Shown one piece after another: positions 47,201 to 57,099 of a stretch of 64,000 nt of DNA. A program made the translations under genes and the position numbers. The notes below the pieces were generated by a model. That model had not been told where the DNA came from. It saw nothing but the letters and a program-made list of their open reading frames with translations, and did not search any database. The stretch is from Ampelocalamus luodianensis (Eukaryota > Streptophyta > Magnoliopsida > Poales > Poaceae). Numbering within the stretch: position 1 is the first letter of the stretch; every line of letters starts with the position of its first letter. The DNA lies in NCBI GenBank assembly GCA_036346255.1, contig CM070617.1, positions 27,021,080 to 27,085,079 on the forward strand. The letters run 5' to 3'.

Positions 47201-48559
47201 CAACACACCCACCGACCAACTCATAATTAACACCTTCCAAAGTATTTAGTCAAGGGAGGTTCCATATCCCTCCCGTGTGGTTAGCACGCAACAATTGCTT
47301 GGATCAATGGCACAAGTAACTCGGTCCTTAGGGACTTAGGCACCATTCCATTCACACCCAACAGATCACACCAACATACCATTGTGCCCAAGACAAGATA
47401 TAGTTTTGTTTTTGTTTTTTTATTTGCAAATTAGTAAAACACAAAGGCTGAACATAATGGAATAATAATAGCATTTATGTGATCAAGATCATCGACTAAG
47501 TCGATGATCGCCCAATACTACCGATAACTAGGCATGGCTAAGCAATATTTATTCGTAATCTACTAAGTGACAAGAGCCCATCCAACGAACTCTAATCACA
47601 ACAAATAACCTAGGTTCAGGTAGTAGAGGAATATCATTTACCTACAGGTTATGCATCTAAAGGATTAACTAATCAATTTAACAACAAAATAGCAATGCAT
47701 ACATACAAGTTAAACAAAGTATTAGACTTTTAAAAGTAATGGGATTAAATGGGAAATGATCAAACTGCTTGCCTCGCTGTAGATGCTCAATTTGTTGCTG
47801 AGGATCACTCACGTTATCAACACACTCGTCGGAACCTAACGAAAGAGCGAAAAGAAACCGATAAGAACAAAGAACACGCAAAAGACTCAAAAGCCAACTT
47901 GATCCAAATGCTCTGAAAATTTTACAGCAGCAAGGGCATGATTTATAACAAATTTAGAAACAAGAACCAACTGATTTGGACTCTTAATGCAAAAGTTATG
48001 ATCAAAACAAGTTTGCTCAGCTGGGAAAAATTGCAATCTGTTACTGTTCATCATAATTAAATTGTTTGGCAAAAATTTCTAGAAAGGTGGTGCAGCTAAA
48101 TTTTTTATGGTAGATCAAGCACCTCATAAGATGAACAACCCAATTGGATTCATCTCATTTGGAGCTAGGATACATTTTCTATGAATTTTGAAAGACAAGA
48201 AAATGAGCACTTGCTAATTGTATTTGTAAGTCTTTTAAAAACAGTAACATGCCTAAAATCAATTTTAACTACCAGTTTATTATTAGAGGAAGCCAACAAA
48301 ATTGGATTCACTCAAAAAGGAGTTAAAATGAAATAGTTATGCACATTTGAAAACTAGAACATTTAAATACTTTGAAAAAGAGGAGCTCTCGGGTGATCTG
48401 ACTGAACTGATGAAAAAGGCGGAGGTCGGAACCGTGGATGCGAGATCCAACGGCTCCAGAGTACCGGCGCACAGCACACCGACGCGGCGCGCACAAGGGA
48501 GGTCCTAACCGTTGATATCGAATCCAACGACCCAGACCACCGGATACACAGCACGCGTG

Positions 48560-49430
48560 AAGGATCTCCTCGCGCACTAAGGAGGTCGTGACCGTCAGAT
48601 CTGGATCTGGCGGTCCAGAGCTCCACGAGGAGGTCCTAAGGTAAACTCTAGAGGGGAGGTCTGGACGGCTAAGATCTCACGGGGGAGGTCTTAACGGTCA
48701 AGATCTAAGCGGAAGGAGGTCCGAAGCGATAAGCTTAACAGTGGGAAGTTTTGACAGCTAGGATCTCACCGAGGGAGGTCCCAACGGTCGAGATCTCAAC
48801 TGGGAGGTCCTCCAAAATGGTGCTTTAACAGAGAGAGGCTGGATGACTCAGATCTCCATGGGGGAGGTCTTAACGGTTAAGATTAACATGAGGAGGTCCT
48901 GAGGTTCTCTTTACAAAAAGACCAAGGGGTGGTCTTTTGCAAAGAGGACCCTAAGGGTGGTTTTAAAGGTTTTCTTTACAAAAGGCCAGGGGTAGTCTTT
49001 TGAAAAGAGGACCTTGGGGGGTGGCTCAGGGGTGGTTTTTGTAAAACGACCAAGGGAGGTCTTGCTGTCTTCTTCGCAATGGACCAGAGGTGATCTTTTG
49101 CAAAGAGGACCCCAAGGGGGAGGTCCGAGAGGATGGTTTTGACAAAAACGACCATGGGGTGGTCGTTTCGCATGGAGGTGATCTAAATGGCTGAGATTAA
49201 ACCTACAGAGGTCTTTACGGCCAGGATCTAGCTAAAGGGAGGTCCTGGCAGCTAGAGACTTATACTAGGAGATCTAACGGTCAAGATCAATTTGAAGAGC
49301 TCATGAACGGCTACGACCACAACAAGGAGGTTCTAGGACTTAGGCTTAAACAGAAAAAGGGATCAACGGTTTAGATCTAACTCGGGGTGATCCTAGACGG
49401 CCACGATGAACTCGGGGAGGTCCTGAGACT
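48560..49430. repeat. GGAGGTC minisatellite in the solo LTR
   Basis: At least fifteen degenerate copies of a 30-45-bp unit of the form GGGAGGTC(T/C)TAACGG followed by (T/C)AAGATCT. A sub-block at 48895-49170 alternates GACCAAGG(G)GTGGTC with CTTTTGCAAAGAGGACC. It lies in the middle of the LTR. Confidence 0.75.
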
Positions 49431-51512
49431 TGACAAAAATGCGACAAAAGTACAGAGCACCGAGCTTTGGTCACCAGCTCGTCGCCGGCGGCCACAGCCA
49501 TGGCGGCGCGGGTCGACAGAGGAAAATGTTCGCAATAGCATTGCGAACATTTTGAGGGCACTTTTGTCGCCGGAGATGACCTAAATCGCCGGCGAGCCAG
49601 TACGGGGCGGAGACCAAAGTACGGGAAAAGTGGGAACAGCGAAAAGTCTCGCCGCGATCTAATATACCTGGTATTTAAGCTTTAGGAGGTTATTGCGAAC
49701 TCACCTGGGCCCAGAGGAGGTCCAAGGGAGGTCGGGGAGTTCTAGCGACGACGGCCGCCGCCGGAGCAGAGGAAGATGACGCGGGGAGGGAGCTCCAGAG
49801 CAAATGAGAACTGAAGAAAGCCGTGGTTAGCTCCGGAAGGACCCACAAATGCAGTAAGAGTGATAAATGGAGGGAGAGAGGCATGCTTACCGGAGATGAG
49901 GGCGGAGGCGGCGATTCTAAGTCAGAGGAGGCCGAAACCCAATTCAGTTGCTTCCTGAGAAAACAAACCGAATCAAGTTAGGGGACAGGACCGGGAGGTC
50001 GAAAGAAACACTGCGACGCTAGGGGAGGGGCCAGGGGACCACTAGAGCACCGGTGGCAATAGGGCTCCGAGGTCCAGCAATGGCGGAATGAATTTTTAGC
50101 GCTTTCCGAACAAGTTCGCCGAGAAAGGACTTAGAGATTTGCAAATGGTGCGGAAAAGAACAATGGGAGGAGCACGGGGATCTTATAAAGTTGGCGAACA
50201 ACGGTCCCGAGCGGAGAGACTCAACGGCGCTCAAGTCCCAACGGCTGTTGCGACCTGACACGGAGGGTGGGAGCAGTTGGAGGAGAAGTGGACTTACGGG
50301 CAAAGCTTCTGGTGCGCATTTAATGCACTGGACCAGAGACTTTGCTAAAGACGAGAGGATGTGACAGTGCTCAACCACTCTCTGCCATGGCGTGCGCTCG
50401 AGGAAGAAGAAGCACAGCGGAGGAGGAAGGGTGGTCATTTCGCACGATTGGAATCAGACGGCTGAGGATGCACGGGGACCTCCAGAGGTTAGAAGGGGTA
50501 GGGGAGGTCGGGATGGTTGGATCCAAATCCAACGGCCGACACCCACGCTCCCAACTGCCTGAGCCCGACGCAGCTAGGCGGCTCGGTGCGACCAAGACCT
50601 AGAGTCGGACTCGGGTCTGAGTCCGAGTCTGACTCAGACCAAGATTTAAAAAGAATGGGACAAAACTTTGGGGAATTAATTAAGGTAGCAAACTAACTCC
50701 AAAAATTCTGAAATTTTTACAGGAGCTTCCTAACTTTAGGATTAACCTTCCATAAAATTTTCAGAGATTTTTGTGCACTGGAATTTTCTCAAGAAATTCC
50801 AGAAGGTTATTCCAGAGGTTTGACCAAGGTTTGACTTGCCTCTAAAATATTCAAATAATTTCCCCAAATTATGAAATATTTCAGAGGTGTCACAAAGCAA
50901 CCCTAGAACCAAGGGAAATTATTTCCAAGGGTTTGACACAAGATTTCACCCAGGAGGTTTTGACTTGAGGTAATTGAGGATTTTGATTTTCGAATTTCCC
51001 AAAATTCCTTTACAAGAATTTCAGAAAAGTTCAAGAGTATTAAGATATAAGAAAAGTTTTAATTTATACTCATTTTATTACATTTGAAACACAAGTCCAA
51101 AATTGGGATGTTACACAGGAGGCAGGAGGAGGAGCTCCTGCCTGGCGGGGCGACGGGCCTCTGGACCGGAGCCGAGGAGGGCAGGCGCGCAGGAGCCAGG
51201 AGGCAGCAGGAGGAGGAGGAGCTCCGGATCTGCCGTCTGAGCTTGAGGAGGACCGCCGGTCGCCAACTCATCGGAGGCAGGAGGAGGCAACCAGAGCCAG
51301 GACTGTAAGGTGACATTAGGATTTCCTTCAATTTTGTAGCTAGCATCTGCATTAGTAGAGTATGCATCTGCATTTGCTCTATCTGCATCAGTACATAAGT
51401 AAAGTTTCCTCTATTTGCTATATCTGCGTATGTAATCAGTGCATAAATAAAAACTAAGACATGATAATCTCAATTAAAATAATACAAGCAAATCACTACC
51501 TACTAATAAATT

Positions 51513-52844
51513 CTAAGCTTGGACACCACCGAATCTTTGCCATATATGCTCTAACAAGTCTGCCTTGAGATGGCGATGTGTTGCTCGATCGTGAATAACA
51601 CTGTTGATCTCTAGGACCCTCAAAAATTCATGAATTGGCCCATGACTAAATCCTGTGATTGGTGTGGAAGTGATGCCCACCTCATCACATGTGTAGTCAT
51701 GGCGTATCTCATAGGAATCTCGCTCATCCTCGACTATCATGTTGTGCAATATAATGCACGCATACATGATATCAACAAGTGTTTCCCTCTCCCAAAGACA
51801 TGCCGGCGCACGTAAAATGGCAAAACGAGCTTGCAAAACTCCAAAAGCACGTTCAACATATTTTCTTGCTCCTTCTTGGAATTGTGCAAATAATTTAGCC
51901 TTATCACTTTGAGGAAGAGGGATTGTTTTGACAAATGTTGCCCACTCTGGATAAATGCCATCAGCTAGATAGTACCCCATATTATACTCGTTGCCATTCA
52001 CTATAAATTAAACCACAGGAGCTCTTCCTTGTAGTACATCCATGAATAATGTTGATTGATTCAACACATTAATATCGTTGTTTGAACCAACAACTCCAAA
52101 AAATGCATGCCGTATCCATAGGTCATGTGAGGCTACTGCTTCGAGCGTGATGGTCGGTTTTCCTTGATCACCACGTGTAAATTGCCCTTTCCATGCGACC
52201 GGGCAATTTTTCCACCTCCAATGCATGCAATCAACACTTCCCAACATCCCAGGAAATCCACGGGCCTCCCCTATATGAAGTAACCTTCGGATATCTTCTT
52301 CATTTGGCCTTCTAAGATATTGTTCTCCAAAATTCTCCCTGACACATTTACTGAATTTGGTCAAGCACTCAATGGCTGTGCTTTCACCCATCCGTAAATT
52401 TTCATCAACAAGATCAGCAGGGGTACCATTGGCTAGCATTCGCATCGCAACGGTACATTTCTGCAGAGGAGAAAAACCGATCTTATCGAATGCATCGTTC
52501 CGTTGGCGAAAATATGGAGACCAATCACTAAGGACTTGCATAATGCGTTCAAATAGATGCCTTCTCATCCGATACCTTCGACGGAATTGATAATCAGTGT
52601 ACACTGGATTGTCAGAGAAGTAATCAGCATACAACCGCTCGTGTGCAGCTTGATGGCCTCGATCAATGTACCTTCGAGACCTACTTCGGTGCTGAGTAGA
52701 GCTTCCAAACAGTTCTGCTTCAAGCTGAGCTTCTATTTGGGCTTCGATCTTTCCTTCTAAAGGATCAATAGAGTCTGAAATGAACCCGCTAAAGTCTTCA
52801 TCACTGTTTGAAAAATCAGATTGGGAATCTAATTTTTCAGTCAT
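51513..52844 (-). pseudogene. Harbinger/Pong transposase (DDE, ORF2) with one in-frame stop
   Basis: ATG 52844 opens an acidic N-terminus (MTEKLDSQSDFSNSDEDFSG). A helix-turn-helix-like region follows (FRRRYRMRRHLFERIMQVLS), then the DDE_Tnp_4 nuclease core of plant HARBI1-type proteins: GMLGSVDCMHWRWKNCP with the first Asp, GSNNDINVL with the second, and VERAFGVLQARFAIL with the Glu. The frame runs 444 codons including two stops: one in-frame TAA at 52011-52009 (after RAPVV) and the true terminator at 51513. The reading frame continues unchanged past the TAA with VNGNEYNMGYYLADGIYPEW, so a single substitution explains the break. The truncated product would lack the catalytic Glu. Non-autonomous unless the stop is read through. 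Confidence 0.92.
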
Positions 52845-52989
52845 TTCAAGTGGTCTTGTATGCTAGGCATAAAAGAGTTGTGTATCCTGTGATCTAAATG
52901 TTTGGTTTCATGTGGTGATAGGAAACACCATCCTCCTCATTTTATAGTTGCTAATCCACAACGGCTAGTTCACACTTAACAAGAATATA

Positions 52990-53176
52990 ACAACTAGTTT
53001 ACAACGGCTAGTTCATAATTACTATGCATGCATTTTACGGGATTTAGGTGATGGCATTGAATCAATAACACACAATTACTGTGCATGCATTTTACAGGAT
53101 TTAGGTGATGGCATTGAATCAATAACAACTAGTTTACAACGGCTAGTTCACAATTATTGTGCATGCATTTTACAAC
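52990..53176. repeat. Tandem repeats between ORF1 and ORF2
   Basis: Repeated blocks of CAACTAGTTTACAACGGCTA and of TATGCATGCATTTTACGGG with GATTTAGGTGATGGCATTGA occur in two to three copies. They lie upstream of ORF2 and may be part of its promoter. Confidence 0.8.
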
Positions 53177-53735
53177 ATTTTGTTTGAGTGACCAGTAAAG
53201 TCAATTGGTACATTGTACTAATGAAAAACATGTTTCTTTGGGGAAAGCTACAGGCATCTGCATGTGCAGTGTGGATCTCAGAAGGTAACTTGTGTAGAAA
53301 GACTAATCGATATTGCATAAAGACAACAGTACCATAAGCTGCTGTGGGGAAATTTTCATCAAGGCAGCAAGCCTGCATGATTCTTCCTTCAACCACCACA
53401 AAGCATTGCTGTTTGTACTCCAACTTCTCTTATAATATCTGGGATCCATGTCGGTAAAATAACATTGCTATATACTATACTAGCTGGCTGTTAATTAACT
53501 GTTGTTGGTTATAATTTTATTGTAAGAGCTTCTTGTACTGCATATTCTATTGAAGAGAACCAAAAAACTGGAAATAGGTTCCCAATACTGATATATTACT
53601 TGGACAGATCATAACAAAATATTAAGAAATCAATAATTGACAATACATTAGGTAGGATGATACAATTGAAACCAACAACTGACAATACATTAAGTAGGGT
53701 GATACAAATTATTTGTAAGCGTCAAGACATGCGTA

Positions 53736-55010
53736 CTAATTGTTTGCACCAAACAGATCCTTGCATAAATGATCTATAACTTGTTCATGTCGCGTCCTTT
53801 TTGCATCACTCATTTCTGAAGTATCAATCTTCATCAATTCGACATACTTATCATACTTCAACACCTTTGCCTTCTCCTTGGTAGCTTCTGCCATTTTTTC
53901 CATTGCTGCAGATTTCTTCATATCAGCTTCTGCCATTTTTTCATTAGCAGCAAACTTCTTCGCTTGAAGGTCATGGTAAAGTTTCATATTTTCATCTGGG
54001 CTGGAAGTAGACTGCGCCTTTCCTTTCCCTTTCCCTTTCCCTTTCCCTTTTCCTTTCCGATCACGCTTGGCCGCCTTCTGCCCTTGGGGCCGAGTAGGAT
54101 CATTGCGATCAGCACCTTCGGATTCAATGTTGGAAGATGATGTGTGAGTTCCTGTAGCAGAAACCTTAGCACCTTTGTTCATTTCTTGATCGTCGAATGC
54201 TCTTCTCCATTTCGGCTGGTCCTTCACTTCTCTCCACCAATACATCAAAGTGAAGTTCTTCCCTTCGGTATCACGCCTGTACTTCTCATGGGTTTTTTCC
54301 AAAAGCTGATCATCTGATTGGCCGCTAGTATATAGGTTTTTGTTGAACCACCAACAAGCATTGAACAGATTAACCTTGGTGTTAGTCCTGTTCCAATGGT
54401 TTTTGCATTGCATGGATGATCTTTTTCGATTTGCAGGACAATTACCGTTGTAATCATCGGCTACTTTGTTCCAATATTGATCATTCTTCTTTGAGTTGCC
54501 ATCAATAGAATCATTGGAATTGTTCAACCAAGAACTAACTAGTCGTAGGTTATCTTGTTGTGTCCACTTCATGCGCGTACCTCTCTTTCCTTCATTTGGA
54601 CTGCTATCACTTGAATCTTCCTTGTTCAACCGTTCTTCACTTCTTTTTGCTGCAGCTGGCATCGAAGAGGTTGATTCTGAACCATGTGAAGTTGTGGATC
54701 CTACAACTCCAAACATATTGGTTGCTTGAACTGGGGACAAGGACTGGCTGGCTGTAGCTCCTCCAAACATTCCATGGCTTTCAACACCATGAAAGGTATG
54801 TGGAACTTGTTGCTGGTAGTTTGTAGGAACACCAAAAGGAAGGAAATTAGAGGGATATTGAGGGTGAAATTGTTGGGCATATTGGGAGGATTGGAAGGGA
54901 TATTGAGGTGGAAATTTTGGAATGTATGGGCTGCTATTTGGTTGATCTTGTCTTGAGAAGTTTGAAGGGTTGAGCAAATTTGTAAAACTTGAAGCTGATG
55001 AGTTATCCAT
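53736..55010 (-). CDS. Harbinger/Pong ORF1, Myb/SANT-like DNA-binding protein
   Basis: This is the accessory protein that helps Pong-type transposase enter the nucleus and bind the element's ends. From ATG 55010 it is 424 residues and uninterrupted. A Pro/Gln/Ser-rich N-terminus (about 1-130) comes first. The Myb/SANT-like trihelix follows (RMKWTQQDNLRLVSSWLNNS, YWNKVADDYN, CKNHWNRTNTKVNLFNACW), then FTLMYWWREVKDQPKWRR. A basic (Lys-Gly)n run from a CTTTCC repeat at 54017-54054 comes next, then a C-terminal coiled coil (KFAANEKMAEADMKKSAAME). The frame is open upstream to 55298, but this ATG is the first with the family-like start (MDNSSASSF). It lies about 0.9 kb before ORF2. Fully open, so potentially functional. 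Confidence 0.9.
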   Translation of the reverse strand: MDNSSASSFTNLLNPSNFSRQDQPNSSPYIPKFPPQYPFQSSQYAQQFHPQYPSNFLPFGVPTNYQQQVPHTFHGVESHGMFGGATASQSLSPVQATNMFGVVGSTTSHGSESTSSMPAAAKRSEERLNKEDSSDSSPNEGKRGTRMKWTQQDNLRLVSSWLNNSNDSIDGNSKKNDQYWNKVADDYNGNCPANRKRSSMQCKNHWNRTNTKVNLFNACWWFNKNLYTSGQSDDQLLEKTHEKYRRDTEGKNFTLMYWWREVKDQPKWRRAFDDQEMNKGAKVSATGTHTSSSNIESEGADRNDPTRPQGQKAAKRDRKGKGKGKGKGKGKAQSTSSPDENMKLYHDLQAKKFAANEKMAEADMKKSAAMEKMAEATKEKAKVLKYDKYVELMKIDTSEMSDAKRTRHEQVIDHLCKDLFGANN

Positions 55011-55312
55011 GTTGAAATGCTTGTGTTGTGAACCTGAACTGTTGTCTTCAGTGTTATATAGAGGTGAAATGGTTGGCTGGGAATACAACGTCGGAATGCA
55101 ACGACTAAAAAAGGAGTTAATGCAACGGCTAATGGAGTTAATTGTATCGGCTAATAAAAATAATACTTTATTCAGCTGTATCCGGATGCAAACTATGCAC
55201 CGGCTCTCTCCACTTTTGTATTGAATCGACTGTTTCCAAGGTGTTGAATCGGTTCGTAGCATTAATTCTATCCTATTGAACCGGCTAAGCACAAACATTG
55301 CAGATGCTCTTA

Positions 55313-57099
55313 GTGCATCGCGTCTTGGCCCTCTCCCGCGTCGGCCTCGCCCCTGCTCGACACGCGTGGCACGCCCCTAGCCTCGCCGCCTTCCTGCTGG
55401 TTGTGACCGCCGGCGTCGGAGCCCTCCGCCGCCACCCTCGCCAGTCGCTTCCCGAGCCAGCCCATCGATCTCCCTCACTGAGCACTTGAAGATTAATCCA
55501 CAAACTGGGCAATCGACAAAGGGTATTGCTAATTTTCTCCTAATTCTTTCAATTTATTTGCCGCAAAGAGACTCAATTTTTGATTTATGGTTTCAATGTG
55601 ATGATTGTTGGTAGTTTTTTTGGGTGAAATTTTAGGATTAAGACTTAGGGTTTCAATTTGGGTTTTTGGAATATTGGCCTAGTTCTGCAATCGCAAAATC
55701 AGAGGAAAAATTGCAAGTGATCGTGATCCATGTGCTCAAAAAATTCACCTAGCTTTGGATTTGGCTTTGACTATGTAACTACAATCTCAAGTAAGTGACC
55801 TTGAACGCACTGTGTTACTCATTTATTTTTTGAACATGACAACATCTAACTGAGTTTTCAAATAGTCAGCAAATGACAAGTAAATTACCGGACACATTAC
55901 TTCATTATTTTGGTAAGCATTTTAGTCACTACTTCTTTATCATTGTACGCTACTATCAGTTATGTAGAAATATTAATGCTAACAATTACCGAATATATTA
56001 CTATTTAGTATAATATTACTTAAAAATTATATATATGAAAAATTGTAGCAGTGAACTTGGTTTTTCGCTCTAGTTGAGCCACTGCAGACAATGACGGGTC
56101 GAAAGGGGCTCTGCTCCTAATGTCTTGGACAGCAGATCATATCTGACGTATTCAGATCTGGGGTAAAAGTGCAAGCCAATCTACTGGCTTGATGCACCAG
56201 CAAGTAGCCCAGCACGTTTCTGTTCCTCCTGATGTCCTGATCGATCTATTCGCAGTGAACGAGGTAAACACAATGCGGCATTGAATGCTGGAAGTAGCAC
56301 ATCCGACTAATCAGCGTCAACAACCAACACCGAATAAAGGAACAGAACAACCATGCTACTGTTCCTGAAGTACAGCCTGCGATCCAACCCTCGGCAGTAT
56401 GAGCGGACACGGACCAATATATTCATTCTGTATTTTATTCTGTATTTTTTTAGGATTAAGGTTGGATAAAGATAGTGGCAGATACTTATTTCTCCGTTCT
56501 GTATTTGTTCTGTATTTGTTCCGCAAATATTCGGTGGTCGGTGGTTGGTCAGATGGAAATTATCTGTTCTATTTGCACCTCTAGACTATAAAACTCTTGT
56601 AGTGGGTGCACTCAAAGTGGATACGGACAAATATCACCCATCTTGTATCTTATTCCACATTTTGTTCTCAGAGTCAGAGCCAAATACAAATAGCGCCGGA
56701 TACTTATTTCCGTATTAGCTCTGCAATCCTTCGGTCGGATGAGAATTACTCAGGAGACAGAAGTTGCAGTATCTGCACTTCAAATAAGGAAAAGCTGTTC
56801 TTATCCAGCACCCAGAATACAAACATCTTTTATTAATGTGGATCAAATATATAGAAAAATCCTTGCTAATGTCTATCAGTTATTAACACGACCATCAGCC
56901 TAATTCATGTTTTTTTTAAAGGAGAACTCAATTTGCTTGTTGTTACAGACTTCAGGTACAACGTAGAAGTGTACTTTCTCTTGATCAATTCACTGAAGTG
57001 TACACAATGCATGTACTAGCTTTGGCGTATGGGATGGTGATCAATTGACACTCCGCTGGAAACAGATGTCCACGGTCTTGGCAACAAAAGGAGGTATCT
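55313..57099. other. Intergenic
   Basis: No gene is recognised. Positions 55313-55490 are GC-rich and open in some frames but carry no motif. The rest is AT-rich. A 213-bp duplication occupies its later part. Confidence 0.4.
56403..56830. repeat. Diverged 213-bp tandem duplication
   Basis: Two related units start at 56403 (GCGGACACGGACCAATAT) and 56616 (GTGGATACGGACAAATAT). They share GATACTTATTTC(T)CCG(T) and CAAATATTCGGTGG/CAATCCTTCGGTCGG in the same order. The copies are clearly diverged. This CGGATA...TTTCCG motif looks like a dispersed plant repeat, but the family is not identified. Confidence 0.6.

Larger units (their letters stand above)
46110..51115 (-). mobile_element. 5.0-kb solo LTR inside the Harbinger element
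   Basis: The sequence begins TGTGAGGATCTCGG and ends GGGATGTTACA, flanked by a perfect 5-bp duplication cagga (46105-46109 and 51116-51120). On the minus strand it starts TGTAACATCCCAATTTTGG, an opening I associate with long-LTR gypsy chromoviruses of the Tekay/Del type in grasses; that assignment is inference. No coding domain and no second LTR copy are visible in 5 kb, so a solo LTR is the simplest reading, unusually long. Confidence 0.75.
45374..55309 (-). mobile_element. Pong/Harbinger DNA transposon, near-complete, with LTR insertion
   Basis: The ends are GAGCATCTCCAATG (left) and the complement of GAGCATCTGCAATG (right), flanked by tta at 45371-45373 and 55310-55312. The 3-bp TTA duplication and these ends are PIF/Harbinger signatures. 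On the minus strand it encodes a Myb/SANT-like ORF1 followed by a DDE transposase ORF2, the two-protein set that Pong elements need. Removing the 5.0-kb solo LTR leaves about 4.9 kb, a normal size. ORF1 is intact; ORF2 carries one stop codon. Confidence 0.92.
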
